A stretch of 64,000 nucleotides of DNA from Sipunculus nudus. Lineage: Eukaryota > Annelida > Sipuncula > Golfingiida > Sipunculidae. The notes under the pieces are model-generated. The model saw only the letters and a program-made list of their open reading frames with translations. It was not told where the DNA came from and ran no database searches. The position numbers and the translations under genes are program-made. Each line of letters opens with the position of its first letter. Position 1 is the first letter of the stretch. This document shows, piece by piece, positions 13,601 to 23,894 of the stretch. The DNA lies in assembly GCA_026874595.1 (NCBI GenBank), contig CM049313.1, forward strand, positions 43,678,659 through 43,742,658. Direction: 5' to 3'.

Positions 13601-16600
13601 ATGTCCCTTTAAAGAAAGTCACTCTCAAATGGTGATAAATGACAGACTGACACAGATCTGCAAAACTGAGAACTTAAAAGAGTTCAAATACTTGATTGAC
13701 AGCTTATTCCTCAAACTTAATCACAAGAGGTAAAAAATTGGTGTTCCAAACAAAATGTATACCTTTTCATGTATTCATTTGAAAGTAATTAATTCTTGGA
13801 AAATGCAGAATAGCATCAAATTTAAATGCAAATAAAAGACATTACAATACAAGATCCTGAAACCTGAAAAAAAACCCATAGAAATGTTTCTTTATTTTTA
13901 TTGATAAAAAAACTTAACCCCTCTCGACTATGTTGTTGTTTGTCCGAAAGTAAAAAAATACCTCTGATTCTGTTTTATGGTAAGAATCTGTTACTTTGTA
14001 ACATTTACCAGTATCTTTTTTGTATCCTTTTATTTTTTGTATATCTGATGCACTCAGACCATCACATTTTACTTTATAATTTCAGGGGAAAACTGTGACA
14101 TTGAAGGCAAAAACTATTAAATTTGAAGTCATGACAAGAGCTCAAACCATACCAAATTACACTCGAGACACAGAGCAGATCTACAACACAGCCAAAGAGC
14201 TACTTAAACATGAGATCAATAACTGTGCTCCACACCCACTCAAACTGAGGCTGATGGGTAAGGTGAAGTTAACACAAGTGATTCTTTTTTTTCAGTAAAT
14301 CATATTTCTGTAGTACCAAATGTGAGAAACCTTTTTGTTTACAGTTTGTAATTCAATATCTTAAATGTCTTAATTGTGACATTGCTTGCAGACAAATTGC
14401 CATCTAGATGTATTGGCCCCATTTAGACTGTAAATAAGCATGTTGCAAAGAAATCATCATGTTTAACTATGAAGTACTGATGTTGTATAGAAAAAATTCT
14501 TTTAGTATACATTAAGTGTAAACATTTGTAATTGTTTCAGGAGTAAGGATATACAGCTTCCTTAATGAAATCTTATATAAATCTTTAATATATATATTAA
14601 TTTGAAAATAGGTAATTTTTAGAGAAAAGGATATGAAGTTGCTCTCATCTTTGTGACTAAAATGTTTTAAAAAATACTTAAGGGATTATATTTATTCCAT
14701 TTATATGAAATACAAACAAAAATAATGCTTCAGGAGTGAGGATGTCTAACCTGCTACATGAGAAAGATGTTGAGGATCAGAAGCAGGGAACCATCACTTC
14801 TCTGTTCCAGAAACTCCAGAAGAAACAGGAAGAGAAAATGAAGCTGATGATGGCTCAGATGAGCAGGTCCCCTTCTCCACGAGGTCATATGTCTAACAGG
14901 TCAAAGGCTTTGTCGAGATCACCAAGAAATGTGTATCTCTCCTCGTCACCAGTGTCAATCCACAGGTTTGGAAGCCCTCTACCCAAAGCAACACCACAAG
15001 ACGGGAGGCAAAGTGTTCAGAGTGATCAGCTTATTAATGGTGGAATCATTTTGTCACAAAATCAAACAAAAAGTCAACATGTGCTTGAGGATACTAATGC
15101 AGGTGTAAAGTTGGTTGAAAGTGATAAGGATTGCTCAGCACGATATGGAAATAATATAAATGATAACCAAAATGATCTAGTCCAACAGTGCTTTTGCACA
15201 GGAAGTCATCCCTGTGGAAAGGTTGAGGATATTAATAACCATCATAGAGATCCAGGGGCACCCACTGAAAGTAAAATCTGTGATAGCAGTCATACATCAT
15301 TTGTAGCTGTATCATCAAATGTTGACCTAAAGGTTCAAGATTCAAATAACAATCAGACTCCATGTGATATTTTAAGTGTTGATCAAAACATTGAAAGTGA
15401 AGTAGCTGGGAGGACAAAGGACAGTCAGGGTGTACTGTTGTCTGACACTGAGAAAGATCAGATTACAAATGAATCTGATTGGACAGAAGCAAAATACAGA
15501 GATAAAAATACACTTGAGTGTAGTGAAAATCCTAGCACCAATAATGAAACCTTATGTTGTCCTGTTTGTGGGAAGAATGAAGGATTCAGGGACTTGCATC
15601 AGCTGAATGAACATATGGACCTCTGTTTGTTTTTGACCAGTCAACCCTTAACAGATGAGAAGAAGGATGTGTCAAATGCACAGTGTGAACTGCTTTGCTT
15701 ATCTGGTGAGAATAACATTACAAAACCACTAGATGGCAGCAGCGAAAATATTCCCTCCGTGCCATCATCTGTTGCACCAATTATTAGTAATAAAATATGT
15801 GTGCAGAGTAACGAATCATCCATATTGAATGATTCAACACAGACTGATATCCAAACCACTCAGTTTAATACATTGTCTCAGTGCCCAGAGCAGGGAGATA
15901 TCACAACAGAGGAAGCAGAGCTGTATATATGTCCAGTATGTAACCAGCAGCAGCAGGTTGACAGCCTGGCAGGACTGAACAGCCACATGGATGCCTGTCT
16001 GAGCAGGGGCACTATAAGGAAGATGGTCAAGGAAGTGTCCAGCAGCTTCAGCCAAAAACGGTAAGTGTGGGTCTCACTTCTTAAAAGCCATTATATAGTC
16101 TCTATAAAGCAGAGTTAATTGTCATAATGTCAAAATCTTTTAATGTCATTAGGCTCCTTCTGATGACTTGTATTTGTATGCATTGCATTAATTCATAAGT
16201 GTATAAAGATAGCAAACATTATAACTTTTTTTTTCAAAACAAAAGTCAGCAGTAAAAATGCTTTAACTGTATATATGTGATAATCTCTAGATCATGAATC
16301 TTTTATCATTTTGTCTAGGTTATCTAGGGCCATGTCACAGCATGTTCACAGCTCTTCATTTTCGATTTTATCATTACTTTGACATTAATGTGGTTGTGTT
16401 TTTTATATTTTAATATTATTTTTATTTTATTATTAAATATGGGGATGGATATGTTGGAGATTAATATTAATGTATTTGATATAACATTATTATTTTCATT
16501 AAAATAAGTAAATTTTAAGTAATTTTTTTTACAGACCAGCAGAATATAGTCAGCAGACAAACAAAAGGAAAAAACTGAACAGTGATTCCAGGACCATTGA

Positions 16601-16616
16601 TAGCTTCTTCAGATAG
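1522..16616 (+). CDS. POLK: DNA polymerase kappa (Y-family translesion polymerase), 12 coding exons
   Basis: Translesion DNA polymerase of the Y family (DinB/Pol kappa branch), acting in the nucleus to copy past minor-groove adducts and extend mispaired ends. Seen: exons at 1522-1606, 1953-2159, 2614-2732, 3196-3348, 4128-4800, 5183-5307, 5855-6021, 7087-7119, 8196-8292, 14086-14257, 14734-16060 and 16535-16616. All have GT-AG borders and sum to 3240 nt with an open frame (1079 aa; human is 870 aa). Domains in order: acidic N-terminus (1-30), N-clasp (about 75-137), palm motif [11 protein letters not shown] (158-168), SLDEAY (248-253) with the acidic pair D250/E251, little finger (about 530-615), PIP-like QGTITSLF (628-635), UBZ1 (C886, C889, H904, C908), UBZ2 (C1010, C1013, H1028, C1032), basic NKRKK, and C-terminal PIP box TIDSFFR. 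Extra length comes from an insert in exon 5 and a long linker in exon 11. Start chosen for a strong AGGATGG context and a fit to the N-clasp frame. Confidence 0.96.
1953..2159 (+). CDS. POLK: POLK exon 2 (start of N-clasp)
   Basis: Acceptor tcatttcag, donor GTATAAT. The 3' part encodes [20 protein letters not shown], almost identical to the vertebrate Pol kappa N-clasp ([19 protein letters not shown]). The 5' part is a hydrophilic, poorly conserved leader. Confidence 0.93.
2614..2732 (+). CDS. POLK: POLK exon 3 (N-clasp helix)
   Basis: Acceptor is a T-rich tract ending cag at 2613; donor GTAAAG at 2733. Encodes [18 protein letters not shown] and a glutamine-rich helix, matching the kappa-specific N-clasp that encircles the DNA in known Pol kappa structures. 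Confidence 0.94.
3196..3348 (+). CDS. POLK: POLK exon 4 (catalytic motif I)
   Basis: 51 codons, phase 0 at both ends. Contains [20 protein letters not shown]: metal-binding D159 (and D161 of the motif) and the steric-gate tyrosine Y164. The residue before the F-Y pair is Met where human has Ala. Donor CTT|GTAAGT is a strong site and is repeated downstream (see the 28-bp array). Confidence 0.97.
3340..3715 (+). repeat. Degenerate 28-bp tandem array seeded on the exon 4 splice donor
   Basis: Units of exactly 28 bp start at 3340, 3368, 3396 and 3424, each like GGAATGCTTGTAAGTTTC plus about 10 bp ending in TATT. The first unit contains the last 9 nt of exon 4 and the true donor. Later units copy the donor (GTAAGTTTC) inside the intron. 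The fourth unit is split by the SINE at 3450. Weaker copies follow near 3583, 3612, 3666 and 3696. Confidence 0.8.
3450..3566 (+). mobile_element. tRNA-derived SINE with 14-bp target-site duplication
   Basis: 117-bp insertion. An A-box-like TGGTCAAGGGGTAGAGCAC lies near the 5' end and a B-box-like GAATTCAAACTC about 40 bp on, as in tRNA-derived SINEs. The 3' end is T/A-rich and finishes in an A run. It is flanked by the identical direct repeat GTTTCAAGTAAGTA at 3436-3449 and 3567-3580. Removing the element and one repeat restores a 28-bp unit of the surrounding array. Confidence 0.85.
4128..4800 (+). CDS. POLK: POLK exon 5 (palm/fingers and kappa insert)
   Basis: Starts [19 protein letters not shown] (fingers) and contains [12 protein letters not shown] with catalytic D250/E251. 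Residues about 262-385 form a low-complexity, Ser/Asn/Cys-rich insert including [11 protein letters not shown]. Human Pol kappa has a shorter variable insert at the same place. The exon closes with [19 protein letters not shown]. Donor GTAAGC at 4801. Confidence 0.96.
5183..5307 (+). CDS. POLK: POLK exon 6 (palm)
   Basis: Encodes [20 protein letters not shown] followed by [22 protein letters not shown], near-identical to the human palm segment [20 protein letters not shown]. Acceptor gatacag, donor GTGGGT. Confidence 0.97.
5400..5700 (+). repeat. Diverged two-copy repeat in POLK intron 6
   Basis: Two related segments about 150 bp apart share the order 'cttaccagg ... accaatag ... ggtcagaggtcac' (for example AGGTCAGAGGTCAC near 5524 and 5675). 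This looks like an old dispersed invertebrate repeat. No protein was recognised. Confidence 0.45.
5855..6021 (+). CDS. POLK: POLK exon 7 (thumb)
   Basis: Encodes [20 protein letters not shown], then [20 protein letters not shown] and [15 protein letters not shown]. This is the helix-hairpin-helix thumb (human VSGIGKVTEKMLKALGIITC). Acceptor gctgtag, donor GTAAGA; ends in phase 2. Confidence 0.97.
7087..7119 (+). CDS. POLK: POLK exon 8 (33-nt microexon)
   Basis: Encodes [10 protein letters not shown] between split arginine codons, matching human RDGERKSMSVER at the start of the little finger. Acceptor tttctag, donor GTGAGC. In phase with both neighbours, so skipping it would delete 11 residues without a frameshift. 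Confidence 0.95.
7211..7644. mobile_element. MITE with CTGTGGTTG terminal inverted repeats in POLK intron 8
   Basis: Left end ACTGTGGTTGGC and right end GGCAACCACAGT form terminal inverted repeats. Just inside both ends lie repeated TTCGCGA and GCGAGGGTTTCATTTTCGCG motifs in opposite orientation, giving a partly palindromic non-coding element of about 434 bp. Flanks are TATA/ATAT, consistent with an AT-rich target duplication. No transposase is present. Confidence 0.75.
8196..8292 (+). CDS. POLK: POLK exon 9 (little finger)
   Basis: Encodes [20 protein letters not shown] then [12 protein letters not shown], aligning with human TFSEINKAEEQYSLCQELCS. The donor CTACTG|GTAACTG at 8293 has C at +5 instead of the consensus G. 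It is copied in every unit of the downstream array. Confidence 0.94.
8283..13105 (+). repeat. 62-bp minisatellite array in POLK intron 9, about 77 complete units
   Basis: Unit 1 starts at the exon 9 donor (8293), and about 10 exonic nt are shared with the repeat consensus (ACAGCTACTG versus ACAACTACTG). From the donor at 8293 to the copy at 13000 the spacing equals 76 units of 62 bp minus 5 bp, explained by one 1-bp and two 2-bp deletions. A 57-bp unit and a truncated unit close the array. Each unit holds the donor-like CTACTGGTAAC followed by variants of (C/T)GTATAACATCACAG and a constant CAGTGCTCAGTTCAGTGCC block. A few units carry AT instead of GT (for example near 8603). Stops occur in all frames, so it is non-coding. 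Confidence 0.97.
13126..13608. mobile_element. TTAA-flanked MITE with AGGGAC terminal inverted repeats
   Basis: Left end TTAA-AGGGACCTAATCA and right end TGATTATGTCCCT-TTAA are inverted repeats with one mismatch in about 13 bp. The TTAA tetranucleotides lie at 13122-13125 and 13609-13612. TTAA target duplication points to a piggyBac- or Kolobok-type non-autonomous element. It lies about 20 bp beyond the end of the 62-bp array. The ORFs in it overlap on both strands and resemble no known protein. Confidence 0.75.
14086..14257 (+). CDS. POLK: POLK exon 10 (little finger)
   Basis: Encodes [20 protein letters not shown] and then [20 protein letters not shown], matching human GRTVTIKLKNVNFEVKTRAS and the following LRLMG. 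Acceptor atttcag, donor GTAAGG at 14258; ends in phase 1. Confidence 0.96.
14535..14605 (+). pseudogene. Degenerate duplicate of the start of POLK exon 11 (ghost exon)
   Basis: Intron 10 contains a good acceptor (attgtttcag, ending 14540) followed by GAGTAAGGATATACAGC. In the correct phase it reads [11 protein letters not shown] and hits TGA at 14603. Real exon 11 (from 14734) begins [28 protein letters not shown]. The DNA similarity and the match to human GVRISSFPNEE suggest a duplicated exon edge. Spliced in, it would give a truncated polymerase lacking the PIP and UBZ modules. Confidence 0.6.
14734..16060 (+). CDS. POLK: POLK exon 11 (regulatory C-terminal region, UBZ1 and UBZ2)
   Basis: Large 1327-nt exon. 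Starts [28 protein letters not shown] has the spacing of a PIP box (Q-x-x-I-x-x-L-F) at the position of human QRSIIGFL. Next come an SP/SR-rich stretch ([21 protein letters not shown]), a long Asn/Ser-rich disordered linker, then UBZ1 ([18 protein letters not shown]) and UBZ2 ([18 protein letters not shown]). UBZ domains bind ubiquitinated PCNA in this family. Donor GTAAGT at 16061. Confidence 0.96.
16535..16616 (+). CDS. POLK: POLK exon 12 (NLS-like patch and C-terminal PIP box, stop)
   Basis: Acceptor follows a T8 tract. Encodes [20 protein letters not shown] then IDSFFR and TAG. TIDSFFR matches human TLDIFFK at the very end of Pol kappa, the known PCNA-binding tail. NKRKK is a plausible nuclear localisation signal. 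Confidence 0.96.
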
Positions 16617-17150
16617 CACAGACATTTATATTATATTGAAAAATTTAGACAAATGTTCTAAAATAAGCACTGGTCATGTTCCATATGATGATATCCTTTA
16701 TTGCTACCAGGAATTATCTGATGAAGAGCTAAACAATTCAGCTATAATGCTTGCCATATAATATACAGATCACATCAGACACAACTGATGGACTAGAATT
16801 ATATTTGCTACTATAAGTTGCTATTATAAGTTGTAAATATTAAAATGAAAATTTAGACTTTCCTGAGAGTTATGAAAATAAACCTAGCACCACTGATAAA
16901 ACTGTATATAGCTTTTTACAAGCAGTTTACATAGGCATTTTTGGCCAAACTTTTACAAGTAGTGTCTGCACCATTCTTTATGGGCATTTTGACTCTGAAC
17001 ACTATCCAACTATTAGCATTTCTTACCTGATAATTTACTAGGAATTTTCAGCAGAATTCTTTATAAAGGTATTTTTTAAAATGTGAGTTCTTTGTGAGTT
17101 GCTTTTGTTATTCATAAATAATATGAAAAATAAAGAATTTTCATATATAT
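16617..17150 (+). other. POLK: POLK 3' UTR with candidate poly(A) signals
   Basis: AATAAA hexamers on the + strand at 16877-16882 and 17129-17134. The second is followed by a T-rich stretch and marks a plausible transcript end of about 520 nt of 3' UTR. Confidence 0.6.
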
Positions 17151-17159
17151 ACATGTTTA

Positions 17160-18470
17160 TATTTGTGCTTTACTATAATATACACCTATCCTTTTTATTA
17201 TCCCCTCCCAAGGAGTTTGCAGCTGGAAAAGCTGCACATATGGCTCATTCACCCGCAGATGAACCCTATTAATTTTGATGTCACAGGGTCAAAGGTCAAG
17301 GCCACACGACCAACTTCTTGAAAAAAACTTGTTGACCCATTTAAGGCCAGTTTGACCAAAACCTTTCATCTTGCTCATAGTGCTTACCAAACTATGGATG
17401 AAGAACCCTATTGAGTTTGAGGTCAAAGGTCGAGCCCTAAGAGCTGCTCTTCTTATTTTCACATTGTAATACACCCAAGCTAATTATTGTATCCTCAGAC
17501 AAAGTCTGGATACTCTGGTTTAAGCACAGTCGTACCATTGCTGCTGTTTGCAGAGATTTCATGCGATAACTCAAAAACTATTTTACGGATCTTTACCAAA
17601 CTTGACATGTGCATATATATTGGTGAGAGAACAGAGCCTATTTAAAATGGGGTCTTGACCTTTACTAGGAGAGTGACCTTGACCTTGAATAGATCCATTT
17701 TGAAGGAAATCACAAATTCTTAAATATCTCAAAAAATCTTTCCTGGATTGATCCAAAAATCAATTTGACAGGTACCAGAAACTGGTGGTGCCACCTGTAA
17801 TCCTTTTCTTGTTTTTTTGCCATTTAATACCTCTGTCATTGGCACTTTACAGTACTGTGAGCATTATAAGTAAAAAACTAATGGACATATTTCTTTCATA
17901 TGATGCATATACATAGACATTGGTAATGGGATGATGTATATGTAAATTGGGATCTTGACCTATCCTATGAGAATGACCTTGACCTTGAATATTGCCATAT
18001 ATTGTGAAAATCACACAAAATCATTAATATCTCAATAAGGGATGCATGGATAAATACAAAAATCAACTTGACCAAAGATCTTGGATAGTGTTGTCATGTA
18101 CTGGAAACTGGTGGCACCACCTGTTAATATTTTACTTGTTTTTCGTGCCATTTGATACCCTTATCATTGCCACTTAAAAGCACTATGAGCATTATAAGTC
18201 CAAAACTAATGGACAAATTTCTTTCATATTGTGCATATACATAATAATGGGTTATGGGATGATGTATATTTAAATTGGGGTCATGACCTTTCCTATGAGT
18301 GTGGCCTTGACCATGAATATTGTCATAAATGTTGAAAAACACACAAAATCATATAAATCTCAATTAGGGATGCATGGATTGGACCAAAAATCAAACTGAC
18401 TGAAGATCTTGGATAGCTTTGTCTTCTGCGGAAGACAGGTGGCGCCACCTTCTGTTCTTTTTTGTTTTCA
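17160..18470. repeat. Degenerate tandem repeats of about 300-330 bp
   Basis: Three diverged units can be lined up by the order 'ggtcttgacc ... gaccttgaccttgaat ... atctcaa ... ctggtggcgccacc ... gagcattataagt ... aatggacaaatttctttcatat'. Their ggtc(t/a)tgacc starts lie near 17650, 17950 and 18280. This resembles the abundant non-coding repeats of mollusc genomes. No protein coding potential. Confidence 0.65.
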
Positions 18471-20299
18471 CCCATTTTAATACCCCATCATTGCCACTTG
18501 ACAGTACTGAGCATTATAAGTCTAAAACTAAAGGACTGACTGGGCTGAAATAATGCATGTCCATTGATCTTGGATTCCTCCATCTTGTATTCAAGACTGG
18601 TTGCACTATATGCAATTGTTATTGTGTTGTCCATCTGTATGTTTGCTTTCGGTGAAAATTGTTTATATATTAGGAGTGGTTCAAGGTATTGATATTGGTC
18701 TGAAATTATTTGCTGCTGAAGTAGGGGGGCCTTTTCTTAAGGGGGGGGGGATTAATTGTCTGGGGATACTATGATGCCAAGAAATATTTAGTTCCCCGTA
18801 TAAGGGGATGCTCCACTTTGTTGTGCCTTTGTTTGCAATGCCCCAACACTTCATTGGCTGCTCATCAGCCATCCCTACATGCAATGACATTCTCCCCCGC
18901 CTCAGTGGAGCGGGGGGATATAGTGATCAGCTCCATCTGTCTGTCAATCCGTACATAAACAATTTTATGATACGTGATATCTCAAAAAGTTTTACAAATT
19001 TTACTTCAAATTGTAGTAGCATGTGCATCTTATTGGTCTCCAGAGCTGATAAGGTTTTGGTCACACTTGAATAATTTTTGGATTTCTATGAATTTTTTAT
19101 GCAAACTATTAAACATTAAATATATGACACAATATCTCAATATTTGGACAAGTTACAGGGAGCTTAACTTAGTCATCTGGCTAAAAAAGAATACTAAAAT
19201 TACAATATCTTAAATGGTTGGTGCTCTGATCACCTGATTTTATGCAAATGTTGGTCACATGAGTCATATTTGAAATGGAGGTATTGGTGGCACCACCAGC
19301 ATAAACTTTTTTGTACAAGGTCATCAGTACATTAATGCATAATTTCTCAGGAATAGCAGGAGCTGGCATCCCCAGATTTTATGCAAAAATCAGTCGCATA
19401 TCAAATGTTGGATTCAGCTTTTTGTGGTGCTACCTGCATCAGCTTATATTTTATTGGACAAAAGCTTAAAACCTTAAAAAATCCTCTTCAAAATCATTCA
19501 GCCAAATTGATATTTTTACAGAAATGATCCGGAGATGAGTGCTCTTAACTTTGTTGAAATGGTTTGGGTTTGATGAATTTTGGCTGAGTTAGAAGAATTT
19601 GAACTCAGTCATTTGGCCAAGTAAGCTTACTAACATAACAATCTCAGAAACGACTAGAGCTAGCATCACCAAGATTTATGCGAATGTTGTTCACATGACT
19701 CATATTTGAAATTGACTTTTTTTGTGCTGCCATCAACATTGACCTGTTTCTTATGGGCAAAAACCTAATATTTTAGCCTCTTTTAGCTTTAACAATGTTG
19801 TATGAATAAACTGTCTAAGTGAATGGTTTAATTTTTTTGGGTAAGAATCCTAGGTAGGGTTGTTTTTGTTGTATAAATAAATTGGGTACATTGAGTTCTG
19901 GCAGAGGGCTCAAGTTGGTCTTGTGGGCATTATTAAGCTTATTTCAAATGGAGGGCTGCAATAGTCTTCTTCTGCAAAACTGTTGTTTCCATTTCTGTAA
20001 CATTTCACAAAAATGATTCATACGTGGCCTTGTTCAAGTTTACAAAAATGATCTTTGGCAGAATTATAGGACCTTTTACAATGAAAGGACTGCATGTTTT
20101 AATATTCTAAACATTATGTTTAAAATATCATGAATATGTCGGCTTGAAAAAAGCATTGTAGTCAAAGTCTTTAAGTTTTGGTAAACAGATTTACCAACAG
20201 GCCAAGATTGTGTCTGTATCTAAAAATAGCTTGCCAGACTGCCAACTATTTCAGATTTTGCAACAGACCAAAGGTTAGTCTGGATCTGTTTATAGCTTT
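18471..20299. other. Intergenic, diverged repeat remnants, no gene
   Basis: More fragments of the same repeat vocabulary (ggtggcaccacc near 19283, atctcaaaaag, gaccaaattgat), G-runs near 18720-18750 and an inverted CCCCCGC/GCGGGGG pair near 18894-18917. Short ORFs only, none recognised. Confidence 0.5.
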
Positions 20300-21719
20300 G
20301 GCAGACTGCCAACTGTATCAGAGTAGGCAACAGGTCAAGAATTCGCTCAGTGCAGCCAGGTACAGGTCAAGAGTTCAATCAGTGCAGTAGCTGCAGCTGG
20401 AAATTTGTTCCAGTTCACTTTGGGCAAATGCCTTCCTCACCTGAGCTTTGTCAGCCCAGTGCACTTGACTCAAGAGAAGTTTGATAAATAGGCCTGGCAT
20501 TTTGACTTGTCCATTCATCTTTGATGGCTTTCTCGCACACAAGACTAGTGTCCCCACACATAATGATTTTTGCTTATTTTTCAGGAGGGATTTGATATAT
20601 CAGCCTGAAATTGGGCATATGTATATATGTATACATCTCGGATAGCTTTGTCTTATACAAGACTTGTGGTGCCACCTACAATAATTTTTGCATAGAGTAG
20701 GATCATGCTTATTTTTCAGGAGTGATTTGACGAATCCACCTGGATTATGCATGTCCTGACATCTTGAATAATTTTGTTGAATACAAGACGTGGCGCAACC
20801 TACAATTGTTTTCGGGTTTCATGCATATTTGCACATAACTCTAGAGTAGTTTAAGTATCTGCATGAAATCTTGCAATTAATCTTGCTGCAAAATTGGTTT
20901 TTATACTCGGGTTCAAAATGTACTTGCATTGTACATATACATGTCACACATATTATGGAAAAGTAATAGTCAAGCATTATAACTGATGCGTATCCTATTA
21001 CATAAGTTAACAATGGGCCTGTAGGCCTTGTTCAGTTGGAATTCAGGTGCAGAAGTTTGTTTCCACAAGTAGTCTTACATGAAAATCGACAAGGTCAGTG
21101 TCATAACATTCATCATATGGACTAATTTTCTTATATTTAACGCCAGAGCCTAAGCTTCCTCTTTGTTTATTGTGTACAACAGCAATTCTTTCAAGAACCA
21201 TGAAGGTCTATAAGTTTAACCTTGGAGTTCTCGGGGGCCCTACCGGTTGTCGATTGACCAGCCCAGCAACGGCTTGTGTAGTACTTGTGTAGGTACAGAT
21301 CAAGAGTTCATTCAGTGCTGCCAGGTGAAGGTCAAGAGTTCACTCAGTGCAGTAGCTGGAGCCAGCAATTCGTTCCAGTTCAATGGGGGCAACTGCCTTT
21401 CACATCTAAGCCTGGTTAGCTCAGTGCACCTACCCAAAGAGAGGTTTGATGTATTATCCTGATATTTTGATCTGTCCATGCATCTTTGATGGCTTTCTCG
21501 TTCACAAGACTGGTATCGCCACCTACAATGACTTTTGCACAGTCTATGTGCCTGCTTATTTCTCAGGAGGGATTAAATATATCAGCCTGAAATTGTGCAT
21601 ATTTACACATTGGATAGCTTTGTCATAAACAATACCGGTGGCGCCACCAACAATTATTTTTAACAGTGCATGTCCCTGCCTGTTTCTCAGGAGGGGTTTG
21701 ATATGTCAGTCTGAAATTG

Positions 21720-21787
<68 letters not shown>

Positions 21788-22035
21788 GGATAGCTTTGTC
21801 GTATACAAGACTGGTGGCGCCACCTACAATCATTTTTGTGTTGTGTGTAAACATGACAGTATTTCAGCAGTGATGTTTGTGTAATTGTTTTTTGTACATA
21901 ATGTTTAGTATTTGCATTGTTCATGTACATATTACACGTCTGAGAAAAATAATGGTCCAGCATTGAAGCATTAAACCTGGTGTATGTGCCACTGCACAGG
22001 TTCGCATTAGGCCTGTAGGTCTCGTTTTTGCATAT
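20300..22035. repeat. Tandem segmental duplication, two copies about 960-990 bp apart
   Basis: Copy 1 (about 20300-21035) and copy 2 (about 21280-22030) share ordered blocks: GTCAAGAGTTCA(A/C)TCAGTGCAG, CATCTTTGATGGCTTTCTCG (near 20518 and 21481), tcaggagggatt, cggatagctttgtc, CATTGTACATATACATGTCAC versus its diverged partner, and GGCCTGTAGG (near 21018 and 22011). Copy 2 also contains a TA microsatellite. Confidence 0.6.
21724..21784. repeat. (TA)n microsatellite
   Basis: About 30 uninterrupted TA dinucleotides. ORFs of alternating Ile-Tyr across it are artefacts. Confidence 0.97.
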
Positions 22036-23890
22036 CTTTCGAGGGGATAAGTATGGCGGAGTTTTTCCTTTATACAAATGGTGCCATATTGCACAGTGGC
22101 CTGGCATTCATCGACGATTCTGTGACTATCGTCCTGTGTAAATGGGACGAGGCTGCATTCATCGGCGTAAAGGATACCTCGCAGCAGTATACAAAGTGTC
22201 ATTGTTTTACCCTTCAGTCTAATGACGTTGAAAAAGTCTGTTATCCGAGCGCAATCGAATCACATGAGCTGAGAACAACCATATAAATATAAATGGAAGG
22301 CCGAGAATATGAAGATTTATATACCCACGTTGTCTCCATTATTTAATCGTAACTTTAAGGAGGATAACAATGGACACCCCACGTTTCCGAGGAACCGATT
22401 TCGAAATGCTCTTCGGCAGGAGGACCCTGTGTTTTCTGCAGGAAATATGCAGCTGTAGCAGTTAATTCAAAACTAATAAATCATTTAAAAGTTAAATTCC
22501 AGAGTTATTATCGCTTATGATTTCCATCTAAGTCGCTATATAACAAAGTAGTTTTATATTCTCATGCATAAGTCGCATACAAAAACACCATAGTTCACAG
22601 TCCCATCAATGTTTCTCCGTGCACAATTAATTGTGATAATTTGAAGCAAATTATGATAAATAAACATAGGTAAATACCACGCGCGCACGCATGTGTGTGT
22701 GTAAGGATTAGACGGATGTTTGGTGATACAATTTGTGGGAACGAGGAATTGTTCACCAATAAACTATAGGATGTGAAATTTTCACATGAGACTTCCTAGG
22801 ACACACGAGTAGTATTCTCAATCCATCACCCGCTATAACCTGTTTGGGGGACACAACTGCAGTTTGATTATTGGTAGGTAACAAAATGTATCTTACGGGT
22901 CCGACGCTATCTCAAGTGCCTGTAAGTCAAACTTGTATGCTCATAATTTATTAATCCCATGTTATATTTTATATATTGACTACAGGAAATTTACGTTACC
23001 TGCCATGGCATTGGCAGTGAGGACGTAGTTTTAGCGTTATGGCTTTGGGTCCTTTCCGGTATAATTAAAAGATTTTAATGTGTATTTAAACTGAGGATTT
23101 ATGCGTATTTAGTAACCATTACTTTTTCTGAACAGTTCTGTATTTTCTCCCTTTCACATATTCATATCATATATGGAGCATATGTGTATGAAATGCCAAC
23201 TAAAATGTAGTATGAGATCAGTCTGACATTTTAGTCGCCATTGGTGGCTAACATTGACTCGACTTGCTACCTTGCGATTTGCGTTGGCGCCAGAATCTAA
23301 GTAGAAGTATGCTGATATTTTACTTAAGTTTGCATCATGCGCAGTAATCGGCTGATATGAGAAAGTTCATGCAAGAGGAATAAATAGGCTGTAGCCTGTT
23401 TAAAACCAATGAACATGGCAGTACAGGTCTCAAAATTGCAACTAACCCTGAATTACATCTTGATGACAATTGCATTACTAAAAGACTGCATGGCTGGTAG
23501 AACAGCAAGGAAAGGTGTATTAATAAGACAAAACAAACTTTCCCCAGTAATTTATAAACAAATCCTAGGAAAAAAGTGTGTACCATGATGGTTGTGAACT
23601 GGAATTTCATACCTCTACATTTTGTTCTCATTGAATAGGAAAACCAGTGTAACTGCTCAAAACTGGCCAAAAGAGTCGCTCCAAATTTTCACACGCAGTT
23701 TGCAAAATCTGTTGTTAGTCTCTTACACTGACGCACGGTGGCGCCAATACAAGGTCCAGTTTCATGTTTGTTAATATGTGACAGGTGTCAGCACTGTTTT
23801 GGAAAAAAAATTGCGTATAAACGGACCAGTTGGTGTCTGTACTAAAGCGCTTGATAATAATTGTATCCGCCAAAACGATGTTTTTGACCG
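22036..23890. other. Intergenic, no gene seen
   Basis: Contains short CG/CA-rich alternating purine-pyrimidine (cacgcgcgcacgcatgtgtg near 22679) and short unrelated ORFs on both strands. Nothing recognisable. Confidence 0.4.
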
Positions 23891-23894
23891 GATT

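Noticed and set aside
14736-16064. Stand-alone 442-codon gene
   Set aside because: The start would be GTG inside an exon; splice sites and homology show it is exon 11 of POLK.
21623-22107. ORFs of alternating Ile-Tyr on the - strand (also at 31248, 32153, 32369, 35608 and 35732)
   Set aside because: Translations of TA microsatellites.
22053-22286. 77-codon ORF starting MAEFFLYTNG on the + strand
   Set aside because: No similarity recognised, surrounded by repeats, no splice or promoter support.
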